From contig NZ_AP018441.1 of assembly GCF_009937975.1 (NCBI RefSeq), positions 4,650,001-4,714,000 of the forward strand: a DNA stretch of 64,000 bases. Reading direction: 5' to 3'. The DNA is from Undibacterium sp. YM2 (lineage in GTDB: Bacteria > Pseudomonadota > Gammaproteobacteria > Burkholderiales > Burkholderiaceae_D). Position numbers and translations under genes: made by a program. The number at the start of each line of letters is the position of its first letter. Position 1 is the first letter of the stretch. The notes beneath the pieces were generated by a model that did not search any database, was not told where the DNA came from, and saw only the letters and a program-made list of their open reading frames with translations. Positions 17,223 to 26,127 of the stretch are shown piece after piece.

Positions 17223-17492
17223 ATGAAAAAATCTATCCAAACTGGCGCCCTGATCGCTGCTGCTGCCGCTACTCTGGCTTTGTCTGGTTTTGCTGTTGCT
17301 GCTACAAGCACAATCAGCGCTGGTGACAAGGTACATTGTGCTGGCATCAATAGCTGCAAAGGTACCAGCGACTGCAAAACAGCAGAAAACGCATGCAAAG
17401 GCCAAAATTCTTGCAAAGGCCATGGCTTTGTAGCAACTGCTGCTGGTCAATGCCTGGCTAAAGGCGGCAAAATCGTTGATCTGGATAAATAA
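17223..17492 (+). CDS. bufA: BufA-type bufferin precursor (RiPP, copper-binding)
   Basis: An 89-residue precursor with an unusually long Sec-type signal peptide (residues 1-26, AVA-ATS cleavage), which in this family also acts as the leader. The mature part has six cysteines (39, 45, 51, 58, 64, 77) in repeated Cys-Lys-Gly steps: INSCKGTSDCKTAENACKGQNSC-type spacing, ending in GQCLAKGGK. This resembles the BufA2-like branch. Known bufferins have cysteines turned into thiooxazole-like groups by an MNIO enzyme and then bind copper in the periplasm. bufB and bufC follow after a 199-bp gap holding a large hairpin. Ribosome site TACGGAG upstream of ATG 17223. Confidence 0.85.
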   Translation: MKKSIQTGALIAAAAATLALSGFAVAATSTISAGDKVHCAGINSCKGTSDCKTAENACKGQNSCKGHGFVATAAGQCLAKGGKIVDLDK

Positions 17493-17517
17493 TCTAGCGT
17501 AATCGGTGAAATGCGCT

Positions 17518-17642
17518 AGGGAACCTCTGATTAAGTTACTGCGCGACGCTATTTTGGGCCTGCGATGCTCGCCGTACTATCGTACGACTGCGCTTCTTAA
17601 CCCAAACTAACGCCGCTCGCTACACTTACTCAGAGGTTCCCT
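17518..17642. repeat. 125-bp imperfect hairpin between bufA and bufB
   Basis: AGGGAACCTCTGATTAAGT at the left pairs with ACTTACTCAGAGGTTCCCT at the right (one mismatch), with nested pairs such as TTTGGG/CCCAAA and GTAC/GTAC inside. It lacks a clear U-tract, so it may be a small mobile palindrome, a processing site or an attenuator that lets bufA be expressed more highly than bufB/bufC. Confidence 0.7.
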
Positions 17643-17691
17643 GGTTCTTTGGAGCCGCGCATTTTCTGTTTTCACTCCATATATCTTCATC

Positions 17692-18534
17692 ATGACAAAT
17701 CCCCTCACCTCTTCCAGCTTTGGCCTGGGTTTGCGTACCGACCATTATCTGTCCATACTGGCCGATAAGCCGGCAGTCGACTGGTTTGAGATTTTGTCTG
17801 AAAACTACATGGTGCCCGGTGGTAAACCGCTGGCGATGCTCGATGCCATACGCGCTGATTACCCTGTCGTCATGCATGGGGTATCGATGTCCATAGGCAC
17901 ACCGGAAGGCCCGTCGGATGATTATCTGCGTGACTTGAAAAAGCTCATCGATAGAGTCTCACCGATGTGGGTGTCTGACCATATCTGCTGGACGGGTGTG
18001 CATGGCAAGAATATGCATGACCTGTTCCCGCTGCCGTATAACGAAGAAACCATCAGGCTTGTTGTCAATAATGTGCGCCGTGTGCAGGATGTGCTGGGGC
18101 GCAGGCTGGTGCTGGAGAATGTATCGAGCTATCTGCAATACAGCAGCGACAGCATGCCCGAATGGGAATTTGTCGCCGCGATTGCAGAACAGGCAGACAG
18201 CATGATTTTGCTGGATGTGAATAATATCTACGTCAGCAGTATCAACCATGGTTTTGATGCGATGGACTATCTGCGCGGCATACCGCTGGGCCGCGTGCAG
18301 CAAATCCACCTCGCAGGCCATAGCGACCACGGCACGCATATTGTTGATACCCATGACCAGCCGATTGCCGACCCGGTCTGGGACTTGTATGCGCAGGCGA
18401 TACGCCGCTTTGGTGCGGTGCCGAGCATGATAGAGCGCGATGACAATATCCCGCCGCTGGCTGAACTGGTGGCAGAGCTGGAGCAGGCTCGCCGTATTTG
18501 CGCTGACATACTTTCACCAGCCATCGCGGCATGA
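17692..18534 (+). CDS. bufB: MNIO family (DUF692) bufferin-modifying oxidase
   Basis: 280 residues, normal for the multinuclear non-heme iron oxidases. It carries the family metal-ligand pattern: GLRTDHY (His18), [10 protein letters not shown] (Glu33/Glu37), [11 protein letters not shown] (His62), [31 protein letters not shown] and MIERDDN. MNIO enzymes use an iron cluster and oxygen to convert peptide cysteines into oxazolone/thioamide or thiooxazole groups. Adjacent to a Cys-rich precursor and a DUF2063 partner, so its substrate is very probably BufA. Probably co-transcribed with bufC, which begins 15 bp downstream. Confidence 0.93.
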   Translation: MTNPLTSSSFGLGLRTDHYLSILADKPAVDWFEILSENYMVPGGKPLAMLDAIRADYPVVMHGVSMSIGTPEGPSDDYLRDLKKLIDRVSPMWVSDHICWTGVHGKNMHDLFPLPYNEETIRLVVNNVRRVQDVLGRRLVLENVSSYLQYSSDSMPEWEFVAAIAEQADSMILLDVNNIYVSSINHGFDAMDYLRGIPLGRVQQIHLAGHSDHGTHIVDTHDQPIADPVWDLYAQAIRRFGAVPSMIERDDNIPPLAELVAELEQARRICADILSPAIAA

Positions 18535-18549
18535 AGCTGACAAAAAAAC

Positions 18550-19329
18550 GTGACGATGATGAATACGACGCAAATCCTGCAAGCAGATTTCCAGCAATTT
18601 ATTTTAGGCCAGCGTGATGCGCTCAGCATGCACAAGCATCTGGCCGAGACACCAGGCCTGGGGCGTGATGCCCGGCTGGATATTTATTACCAGGCTTACC
18701 GCTTGCGCCTGCGCGATGCCTTGTCCGAGGCCTATGGCAAAACCCATGCTTATCTTGGTGACGATTTGTTTTACCAGGCTTGTGCAATATACATAGACGC
18801 GCACCCTTCGTCGTACCGCAATCTGCGCTGGTTTGGTGATGCATTTGCTGAGCAGTTGCGCACACAGTTTGCCGAACACCCGCAAGTGGCAGAGCTGGCA
18901 CAGTTTGAATGGGCGCTGGGCCTGGCCTTTGATGCGCCTGATCAGGCTATCCTGAGCCTGCCTGACCTGGCAAGCGTACAAGACTGGGAAACCGTGGCTT
19001 TAAGTACCAGCGGCTCTTTGCAATTCATCCCCATGCAGTGGAATAGCGTGGCGATCTGGCTGGCCCTGAATGAAGACAGGGCCCCGCCTGATCCGGTATC
19101 AACAGAGCATGCAACGACCTGGATAGTCTGGCGCAAGCAGTTGCAGGCGCATTTCAGGTCATTGAATGCAGCAGAAGCGCAGGCGCTGGTGCAACTCGGT
19201 GCAGGCATGCGCTTTGCCGACGTCTGTGAGCAGGCGGCAGAAAATAATCCGGAGATTGCCAGTGAAATAGGTGGCTGGTTGCAGACCTGGGTGGTGGATG
19301 AGATGCTGGTGGAGGCGGTAGAGGCATAG
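18550..19329 (+). CDS. bufC: BufC, DUF2063 partner of the MNIO enzyme
   Basis: 259 residues starting at GTG 18550 (ATG codons at 18556 and 18559 are alternatives). The N-terminal about 95 residues match the DUF2063 pattern (FQQFILG, IYYQAYRLRLRDAL, TYPKTHAYLGDD-like AYGKTHAYLGDD, LRWFGDAFAEQL), which was named a putative DNA-binding domain but in MNIO systems acts as the precursor-recognition partner of the oxidase. The C-terminal half is the variable winged part. With bufA and bufB it completes a minimal bufferin locus; no ECF sigma/anti-sigma gene or DoxX-like protein is next to it. Confidence 0.88.
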   Translation: MTMMNTTQILQADFQQFILGQRDALSMHKHLAETPGLGRDARLDIYYQAYRLRLRDALSEAYGKTHAYLGDDLFYQACAIYIDAHPSSYRNLRWFGDAFAEQLRTQFAEHPQVAELAQFEWALGLAFDAPDQAILSLPDLASVQDWETVALSTSGSLQFIPMQWNSVAIWLALNEDRAPPDPVSTEHATTWIVWRKQLQAHFRSLNAAEAQALVQLGAGMRFADVCEQAAENNPEIASEIGGWLQTWVVDEMLVEAVEA

Positions 19330-19375
19330 CCGTTTTTTTGCCAGTGCCGTCATGTAAAAACCCGATGGCAATCTA

Positions 19376-19457
19376 GTAGGGTGCGCCGTGCGCACCGCTG
19401 CATCGCCGTACATTAATATTGCCAGGACCATCCAACGGTGCGCACGGCGCACCCTAC
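19376..19457. repeat. Family B palindrome
   Basis: GTAGGGTGCGCCGTGCGCAC faces its inverse ending GGCGCACCCTAC over 82 bp. The surrounding gap 19330-19735 also has a family A copy at 19517-19538 and no gene. Confidence 0.75.
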
Positions 19458-19735
19458 TTCTGGCATCAGGCCGCCGCTCCTGCAAATCACCATCGCCGTA
19501 CATGACGCCCACATGTGGCGCATTGCAATGCGCCCTACGATTATCTCCTTGCACGCATCACTGTCATCCTGCTCCTCCATCCCCCACAAGCAGCTAAGCC
19601 TGCAAACAATATTCCCACAGAGAAATTTTGTCGCTTTGTAAAGCAGTGAAACAATTTGACACAATTCACGCGTCAATGTTCTAATCCATGCTTTGCTACG
19701 GCGAAACCTGAGCCCAACTGTTTCACAGATCACCC

Positions 19736-21400
19736 ATGACATTTGACCCGCCGAACCGGAAAACCTCTGCTACTCCCTTCCCTGAGATCAATGTCAATGC
19801 AGGTGCGTTGAGTCTTGAAGAATGGGATGAGCCCGTCGCCAAAAAAGCAGCGCCTGCCCCTTCTACTACGCCACCGCCGCAAACGCAATCACCAACGCCA
19901 CCGAGCCAGCAAGAGCTGACCGGACATGATATTGCCTACCTCAATCCCAAAGAATTCCGTAATGCCCATCTGGGGCTGGAATTTTATGCGCCGGGTAGCT
20001 GGAGAGAGGTCAAGAACAGCCGCTCACTGCATTTGCTGGATGCGGCCACCGGCACCAAACTCGAAGCGAATGGTTTTGCGCGCGAAGGTATATCGATAGA
20101 AAAATGGGTGGGCATGCGCCTGCACATCGTCGATAAAGAGATGCCGCACTTCAAGCAGGTCGCCAAGCCCACTGTCATCAAGGGCGAGAACTGGGGCAAC
20201 CGCATCCAGGGCATCGTGGCTGAATACAAGGGCATACAGCCTGGCGACACTGAAGAAAGCCATCTGCTGATCTGCTGCATGCGCACCGACAGCATGCTGG
20301 TTTCTATCGCGATTACGGCCAAGGCTTCGGTGTTTACCATCAAGCGGCCGGTATATAACTGGATTTTCAGCCGCAGCGATATGGTGATGCCTGCGCCTGC
20401 GGGCGCTGCCTCGGCAAAAAGCAGCGCGGCGGCCAGTGCAGGCAGCCGCAATGAGGGTGGGCGCAGCAATACCCTGGCAGACAGCGTATCGTCTGTGCAA
20501 TACGCGAGCGCCGATGGCCATGACGTGGGCCGCCTTGCCATAGGCCAGCGCCTGCTGATATTGGGTATTTTGTTCTACTTTGTCCTGGCTGCCTGGGCAA
20601 AGAGTATGGACTTCTCCAGCCGCGTAGAAATACTGGGCTTATGCTGTCTGGGCCTGATGACCATCTTCTCCAGCCTGCTTGGTTTTTTCCGCATGGCTGG
20701 TGGTTTTGGCTGGTCGGCTGTCAAGACGCTTTTCATGTTCATCCTGTCTTTTGTGCCGCTGGTGAATATCATACTGATGGTGTCCTATAACATGAAGGCC
20801 ACTGCGCGTATCAAGGAAGATGGCTACAAGGTCGGATTTCTCGGTGCGCGTGAAGCGATCCCGGATGATAACCATGACCTGCGCAATATCTTCCTGGCCA
20901 GCCTGGCGCTGACTGCCTGCCTGTTTGCGGTGTCCGGTAAAATCATCAAACCACCAAAAGAAGAACCCGTCGCCGAGTTTTCACCGCCTGACAACCGCTA
21001 TTCCATCAGCATGCCGGGCACGCCAATTGAACAAGAGGCGCCAGCGGCCGAAGGTGTGTTCAACAATCATACCTATTCCGTGACCTCTGGCAAGATACAG
21101 TATGCAATCACGTCTTTTGACCTGGCCGTGAGACCCGCCGACCCTACCTATTTCCTGGACACGATCAAGGCAGGCATGGTAGGCCAAGGCAAGGGCAAGA
21201 TCAGCGTCGTCAGCGAGAACAGCATACAGGTAGAGGGCAATGCCGGGCGCAGTGTCACCCTGTCTGCCCCAGGCGCGGTGAAGAAAGTAGATTTTTTCCT
21301 CGTCGGAAAAACCGTATACATCATCGAAGCGGGTGCACCAAAGGATATGGCCAACTCACCCAAGATTGCAGCGTTTTTTGAGTCTTTCCATACGAATTAG
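19736..21400 (+). CDS. Membrane protein with two exposed domains, unknown function
   Basis: 554 residues. Residues 1-60 are Pro/Thr/Gln-rich and probably disordered. Residues 70-220 form a folded domain (FYAPGSWREVKNSRSLHLLD, SRSDM) of the kind seen in PsbP/DcrB-like proteins. Four hydrophobic segments at about 270-285, 300-320, 328-350 and 385-400 are membrane helices. A C-terminal domain starts at about 415 (FSPPDNRYSISMPGTP) and again looks PsbP/DcrB-like, with a central VEGNAGRSVTL. No catalytic motif. The two similar soluble domains around a membrane core suggest a scaffold or stress protein (inference). Confidence 0.6.
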   Translation: MTFDPPNRKTSATPFPEINVNAGALSLEEWDEPVAKKAAPAPSTTPPPQTQSPTPPSQQELTGHDIAYLNPKEFRNAHLGLEFYAPGSWREVKNSRSLHLLDAATGTKLEANGFAREGISIEKWVGMRLHIVDKEMPHFKQVAKPTVIKGENWGNRIQGIVAEYKGIQPGDTEESHLLICCMRTDSMLVSIAITAKASVFTIKRPVYNWIFSRSDMVMPAPAGAASAKSSAAASAGSRNEGGRSNTLADSVSSVQYASADGHDVGRLAIGQRLLILGILFYFVLAAWAKSMDFSSRVEILGLCCLGLMTIFSSLLGFFRMAGGFGWSAVKTLFMFILSFVPLVNIILMVSYNMKATARIKEDGYKVGFLGAREAIPDDNHDLRNIFLASLALTACLFAVSGKIIKPPKEEPVAEFSPPDNRYSISMPGTPIEQEAPAAEGVFNNHTYSVTSGKIQYAITSFDLAVRPADPTYFLDTIKAGMVGQGKGKISVVSENSIQVEGNAGRSVTLSAPGAVKKVDFFLVGKTVYIIEAGAPKDMANSPKIAAFFESFHTN

Positions 21401-21489
21401 GCATTGCCCCTGCCTGGGGCACATTCCATCAATTGGGATGCGCCCTACAGCCCAGGCTTAACATCGATAGCCATATTGCGTCATTGAGT

Positions 21490-21592
21490 ATGGTGCGCCA
21501 TGTGCACCGGTGTATTACCATGCGTTAATGCGTTTATATTGCTGTAGTTGATATTACTCTCGCCAGAGATCGGTGCGCACGGCGCACCCTAC
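21490..21592. repeat. Family B palindrome
   Basis: TGGTGCGCCATGTGCACCGG and CGGTGCGCACGGCGCACCCT are inverted arms over about 100 bp in an otherwise gene-free gap (21401-21715). Confidence 0.65.
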
Positions 21593-21715
21593 ACCTCATC
21601 CCATGCTGATCCTGAATCCCTCAACGACTGATATCGCTGTAGCTCTGGCGATGTGCGTCCGGTAAAATACGCCCGGATATTCCCATCCTGACCAGGCCTT
21701 ACCAGCAGATTATTT

Positions 21716-22657
21716 ATGCCCACGACAGAAAAAGTCAGCGTCAACCACCCTCTTATCAGCATCGCCTTTCTTGCCAATTTGCTGCTGGTGCTTTATTGCA
21801 TCATCCGCTTCCTGGCGTATTTGTTCCGCCCCAATTATGCAAGCGCAGACATGCTGTCCATCATGATGTTCATGATACCGGTAGGCGTGTCTCTCAGGGC
21901 TTGCTCGGAAGGCAGCAGCAGGCTCAGGTGCCTGCTTGCGGTGTTGCTGAATCTGATGTTCTTGCTGATGATCGTCAAGAGCATGTTCCCGGCAAAAAAA
22001 GTGTTTGAACCCATCAGCCTGTGGATCAGCATACCCTTTGCCCTGGGGTTTTTAATCAATGCCCTGGTATTGTGGAAAAAGGATGTCTTGCAGATCCGCA
22101 CGGTCAATGACGAAGCTGAGGGTGGTGAAGCCGGCAACAGCAGCGAGCAGGAAAGCCGCGAACACCACTGGACCATGACCCGCGTGGTCTTGCCACGCCT
22201 GTTGCAGGGCGAGGGAGCTGCCAGCTTTGTTGCCAGCCTCAAGCAAGATGGCACGGCCATCTTCACCCGCATCTGGGTTAATTTTGGCAAAAGCAATATC
22301 AGCGACGCCAACAAGATCGTGCCCTGCCGCGGCATCGCCGTCTACACGGACACAAGCCCATCCGGCAAAGAGCTGATCACCATACAGATGCCCAGGGCCA
22401 TCGCCAGAGGAGAAGCCCATTTCATGGCCATCGCCTCAAACGGCCAGGACTCGGGCTACCAGACCTTCAGCCTTGAATACAGCATCATGCCACGTGGCGG
22501 CAAAGCCTTCACCATGCTGACCGGCATACAAAATGGCTGCCGCAGCAACTACGGCCTGGGGCCAGTGCCGGACAAGGATGCGTTTGTGAAAGCTGTCACT
22601 GCCCTGCTGGAAAAACCAGAACCACCCATGACGGCGATGAACGTGCCGTCGCTGTGA
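21716..22657 (+). CDS. Membrane-anchored protein of unknown function
   Basis: 313 residues with four membrane segments in the first 125 residues, then a soluble C-terminal domain (about 145-305) after a Glu-rich linker (EAEGGEAGNSSEQES). No signature is recognised. It follows another unknown membrane-anchored protein gene on the same strand, but the 315-bp repeat-bearing gap argues for separate transcription. Confidence 0.6.
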   Translation: MPTTEKVSVNHPLISIAFLANLLLVLYCIIRFLAYLFRPNYASADMLSIMMFMIPVGVSLRACSEGSSRLRCLLAVLLNLMFLLMIVKSMFPAKKVFEPISLWISIPFALGFLINALVLWKKDVLQIRTVNDEAEGGEAGNSSEQESREHHWTMTRVVLPRLLQGEGAASFVASLKQDGTAIFTRIWVNFGKSNISDANKIVPCRGIAVYTDTSPSGKELITIQMPRAIARGEAHFMAIASNGQDSGYQTFSLEYSIMPRGGKAFTMLTGIQNGCRSNYGLGPVPDKDAFVKAVTALLEKPEPPMTAMNVPSL

Positions 22658-22669
22658 GCAATACAGGAT

Positions 22670-22705
22670 GTAGGTACGATTAGCGCAAGCGTAATCGTAC
22701 GCATG
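22670..22705. repeat. Family C palindrome (plus orientation)
   Basis: GTAGGTACGATTAGCGCAAG followed by CGTAATCGTACGCATG. An oppositely oriented copy at 22828-22862 brackets about 120 bp, so the pair could form a larger stem. Confidence 0.75.
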
Positions 22706-22827
22706 TCAGCGTTTGCCAGTCGTTAAGATTACAATTTTTATGCATTGCTTTTCCGGGGAACGACATCTCATTGAGAAGGTAATTCATTCTGCGCAGTCTT
22801 TGAAAGACTGTAATTTCTCAGAGATAT

Positions 22828-22862
22828 CATGCGTACGATTACGCGCTGCTAATCGTACCTAC
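22828..22862. repeat. Family C palindrome (minus orientation)
   Basis: CATGCGTACGATTACGCGCT followed by GCTAATCGTACCTAC, immediately upstream of the NUDIX gene. Confidence 0.75.
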
Positions 22863-22885
22863 GCGGACTACAAACCAAGGCTACT

Positions 22886-23443
22886 ATGCGCAAGCAAATC
22901 AGAGATGAAGTTATTTCTATCACTCCCATCGACGCCATCGAGCGTGATGATATTTCTCGTTGTCTTGCATGGATAGACTCTGGAACTGATTTGTGTCGCG
23001 TTGCAAAGCCAGCCACGCCGCCCATGCATCTTGTATCCTATGTTGTCGTTGTAGATGACGGGCATATCCTGCTGGTCGATCACAGGAATGCGCAGTTGTG
23101 GCTTCCACCAGGTGGCCATGTTGAGCCAGGAGAACACCCGCGTGTCACAGTTGATCGTGAATTGGAAGAGGAACTCGGCTTTGTAGCATCACATCCCATA
23201 GAACCACCTCTATTCGTGACCATCACGACGACTGTTGGGCTTACGGCCGGACATACCGATGTTTCGCTATGGTACGTAGTACGCGCCAGCCGTCACCACA
23301 GCTTCAAATTTGACGAAGCTGAGGAGGGTGAGTTTAGGGATGCACGCTGGTTTCCGTTCAACGAAGTTCCACTTGAGCGCACGGACCCGCATATGAAACG
23401 CTTCCTTACCAAGCTGGAAAATAACAAGCTCTTAGCGTCATGA
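22886..23443 (+). CDS. NUDIX hydrolase
   Basis: 185 residues. The NUDIX box is complete: GGHVEPGEHPRVTVDRELEE continuing to ELGF fits GX5EX7REUXEEXGU, with the metal-binding glutamates in place (about residues 76-98). A preceding strand DDGHILLVDHRNAQLWLPPGGH is typical. Such enzymes hydrolyse nucleoside diphosphates linked to another moiety; the substrate cannot be told from sequence. The N-terminal 45 residues are an extra helical part. AAGG ribosome site upstream. Flanked by family C palindromes on both sides (22828 and 23463). Confidence 0.88.
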   Translation: MRKQIRDEVISITPIDAIERDDISRCLAWIDSGTDLCRVAKPATPPMHLVSYVVVVDDGHILLVDHRNAQLWLPPGGHVEPGEHPRVTVDRELEEELGFVASHPIEPPLFVTITTTVGLTAGHTDVSLWYVVRASRHHSFKFDEAEEGEFRDARWFPFNEVPLERTDPHMKRFLTKLENNKLLAS

Positions 23444-23462
23444 CGCAGGTTCAATTAGTGAC

Positions 23463-23498
23463 GTAGGTACGATTATGCGCTGCTAATTGTATCTACGC
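23463..23498. repeat. Family C palindrome
   Basis: GTAGGTACGATTATGCGCTG with the inverted arm GCTAATTGTATCTACG, partly decayed, just after the NUDIX gene. Confidence 0.6.
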
Positions 23499-23586
23499 GG
23501 GCTGTAGGATGTTTTTCTGGAATGTCGCCAGCCTTACCCAAGATCAGCGAGCGACAAAAACATTGTCCAGACCAAGCCTGATGAAA

Positions 23587-24345
23587 TTACTTCAAACCCA
23601 GTTTGTCGGGGCTGACTTTAGGGGGTTCTTTGACACTTTGCAGAAGACGGCTGGAGGGTGTGTCCGGCATATTCAGACATTCACGCTGATCAAACGCAGG
23701 AATAGACATCTTGGGTACAGGGGACATCTTCTCGAAAGCCGTGCTGCCAGCAGGTTCTGGCTTGAGAAAAACCACGGATTTTTCTGGTGCTGGTGGCCCT
23801 GGGCCATCCCAGACTTTATTTTTCAAGTCTTTTTCGTACTGCTTTGCATGTTGCTGCAACCTGTCTTTGTACTTGGCAGTTTCGTCGGCATTGGTATTCC
23901 ACTTCTCGTAAATAGTGCCAATATTTTCAGAATGTGCGTGTTTCTTTTTATCGAGATAAGTTGCGATACCATATGACACATTTGATTCAGGTTTAAATCG
24001 ATCGTAATTGCCATTGACTGTAAAACCATCAATTTTCTGAGTACCACTAAGCCGGTTTTTTGTGTCTTTAGCAGTTTCATCAGTAATGGCAAAGACGCCG
24101 GACGCAGAAGAAATACGAGAAGTTGTAGCGGCATCAGGATTAAATCCTGACTCCACTTCAGCAAGCGCTAATAAATTAGCGATATCATGTTGCGGCAACC
24201 TGGCCTTCGTTGCTTGCTGGATGATTTCCTTTTGCACTCCAAATTTGACATGATCATTTGCGTCCCCCCAGTCTCGGCTATTACCTAATGACTCAGGTGT
24301 CATGGGCACACCATGCTTGCTCAAGTTTGTTGAATGTCCTGACAT
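23587..24345 (-). CDS. Lytic-transglycosylase-like protein, candidate secreted effector
   Basis: 252 residues from ATG 24345 (AGGAAA ribosome site). Residues 40-150 resemble an SLT lysozyme-like domain: LLALAEVESGFNPDA carries the expected catalytic glutamate, SSASGVFAITDETAKD matches the glycine-rich turn and NVSYGIATYL the late conserved helix. There is no signal peptide, unlike housekeeping transglycosylases, and the C-terminal 80 residues are Pro/Lys-rich. The upstream gene, 1 bp away, encodes a periplasmic protein. The combination of a peptidoglycan hydrolase lacking its own export signal and a periplasmic partner resembles type VI effector-immunity pairs (inference). Confidence 0.65.
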   Translation of the reverse strand: MSGHSTNLSKHGVPMTPESLGNSRDWGDANDHVKFGVQKEIIQQATKARLPQHDIANLLALAEVESGFNPDAATTSRISSASGVFAITDETAKDTKNRLSGTQKIDGFTVNGNYDRFKPESNVSYGIATYLDKKKHAHSENIGTIYEKWNTNADETAKYKDRLQQHAKQYEKDLKNKVWDGPGPPAPEKSVVFLKPEPAGSTAFEKMSPVPKMSIPAFDQRECLNMPDTPSSRLLQSVKEPPKVSPDKLGLK

Positions 24346-24346
24346 A

Positions 24347-24919
24347 TTACTTTTCCTTACGAAGCCGACGATCAACATACACTTCTTCTATCGTCACCAT
24401 ATTTCCAGCCGCATCTGTTTCGTAGCTAATCTTTTCATCAAAGTTATGCGGCAATTTTTTTGGCTTGCTATTTGTTGCGCCAAACATAGTCCTGTCAGAC
24501 CCGAGAAATTCGCCAGTCTCAGAAAAATAATCACTCCACTCGCAGCCTTTGCAGTTGCCCAGATTGGTTGAACGTAGTATGACCTTGTTTTTCTTATTAC
24601 TTCCTTTAACACACAACATTCCAGTAATAAGTGACTGATCCTTGAGGTAATTTTCATAGAGGTAGAATTTCTCAGTCAACTTACCTGTAATCCCATGGCG
24701 TAATTGTGCCCTCTGCAAAAAGCACTGCTCTTCAGCGCTTTTATCCAACTGGCAAAATGTCTCCACTTTGACATCAAGCTGCTCGCAATGCAGTTTGGCC
24801 TCATTGACATAAGGGCCGCCCGTTGCTGGCCCTGCGGCATAGGCGAGAAGCGGAAATAAAGCACAGCCCACGCTCAGACCGAGCAGTACACAAAAACCTG
24901 GCAAATACTTGTTCATCAT
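24347..24919 (-). CDS. Exported Cys-containing protein, possible immunity partner
   Basis: 190 residues from ATG 24919 (or 24916), preceded by a GGAAG site. Residues 1-28 are a signal peptide (LPLLAYA-AG). The mature part has several cysteines (LHCEQLDVKVETFCQLD, EEQCFLQ, LCVKG, NCKGCEW), indicating disulfides in the periplasm. It is co-transcribed with the transglycosylase-like gene directly downstream, with stop and start 1 bp apart. No family recognised; an inhibitor of the neighbour is the best guess. Confidence 0.6.
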   Translation of the reverse strand: MMNKYLPGFCVLLGLSVGCALFPLLAYAAGPATGGPYVNEAKLHCEQLDVKVETFCQLDKSAEEQCFLQRAQLRHGITGKLTEKFYLYENYLKDQSLITGMLCVKGSNKKNKVILRSTNLGNCKGCEWSDYFSETGEFLGSDRTMFGATNSKPKKLPHNFDEKISYETDAAGNMVTIEEVYVDRRLRKEK

Positions 24920-25145
24920 AGGGCTTCCAAGGTGCTTATCGAATATCAATACATGACCATTATACAACACTGTGTTTTACTTTGATTATCCTAAACATGA
25001 TGCCTAGCGAAGCGTTGTGATCATGCCGCATTGTCAATGAAGCTGATCATGAACATTCAAGGTGTGCCAGGATCAGAGCTGCAAACTTTTTAGCATCAGC
25101 ATCCTAAAGCTTGGGTGCAGCCTGATGCGCCATATTTGCTGAATA

Positions 25146-25178
25146 AAAAAACCCGCTACACAAGCGGGTTCTTTTGAT
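25146..25178. terminator. Bidirectional rho-independent terminator
   Basis: AAAACCCGCTACACAAGCGGGTTCTTTT forms a 7-bp GC-rich stem with A/T tracts on both sides. It sits between the effector-like operon start region and the convergent end of the gene at 25240, for which it serves as terminator on the minus strand. Confidence 0.8.
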
Positions 25179-25239
25179 GATGACAGCGTTCAAGAACATC
25201 TGTCTTATCTGTATTCTTATCTGTATTCTTAGCTGCGAC

Positions 25240-25656
25240 TCACCTGCAATCAGCCGGTTCCAGCATCACTTTCCAGGTTTCGCTGGAGAGATCATTGAGT
25301 GAATGTGGCTGGGTTTTAAAATTATATTCCACCCTGGCCTTGGCTTTGTAAAACGCCTGCATATTCCCTTTGCAATAGGACGCGATCATCTCTTTTTTGA
25401 ATTTCTCTTTCTGGCTGTCAGTCGCTTCAAACTTGAATGCTTCTGTGGCATACATGCGGGCCACGCGGTCGACGTACTCTGCCTTGTCGATGCGGATACC
25501 GTTCTCCAGTGTCATCGGCAGTTTTTGCTGCACCCTGTCAAATTGAGCTTTAATCTCTACATCATCGGATGCTGCCTTGATGTCGCCCTTGTTCATCGTA
25601 TAGACGACCTTGGCCACAACGCCAAGTACCAGAAGCATGGAGAGAAAACGAAACAT
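25240..25656 (-). CDS. Membrane-anchored or exported small protein
   Basis: 138 residues with an N-terminal hydrophobic anchor (residues 4-20) and a soluble, Lys-rich helical domain with a C-terminal cysteine pair (SYCKGN, ADCR). No family recognised. A clear terminator lies about 60 bp downstream. Confidence 0.6.
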   Translation of the reverse strand: MFRFLSMLLVLGVVAKVVYTMNKGDIKAASDDVEIKAQFDRVQQKLPMTLENGIRIDKAEYVDRVARMYATEAFKFEATDSQKEKFKKEMIASYCKGNMQAFYKAKARVEYNFKTQPHSLNDLSSETWKVMLEPADCR

Positions 25657-26127
25657 GGTGCAAACCTTCCCGGGTTAAAGTGCCTGCGCATGCCTCAATA
25701 AAGGCGCGCGGGCTTTTTGTTTTATGTGAAGACAGACCTGCACGCATGGCCTTGCAGGTGCACATGCGTAGATGGACGTATCAGTTTTATGGTTTTTAAT
25801 ACAAGTATGTGAATGGCGACAGAGAGCAAAATTACTGGTGAGAAATATGCAAACCCATTGCGCAAAGCAGCGCGCATTTTATCAATGATTGTTGGGCTGG
25901 GGAAGAAAATGTCAGGGCCAGGCGGGCGTTTTTTGCGGAGCTTGACAGATTAGTCAAGCGCAGCAATTCAAGGCGATGAAACCCGCCGTCATGTAAAGCG
26001 AGTTCGAGATGGCAGGGGCAACAGGGTATGTGGTCAAGGCGATAATGTAAGGCGCATTGCAATGCGCCCTACAGTCTGGCTGATCCTACCCGTGTGAGTA
26101 ACATCAGCCACGAACATCTAACAACAC
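25657..26127. repeat. Intergenic region with a family A palindrome
   Basis: 471 bp without a gene. A small hairpin (ACCTGCA/TGCAGGT arms) is near 25736-25760 and a full family A copy (core GCGCATTGCAATGCGC) is at 26047-26072. Confidence 0.6.
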
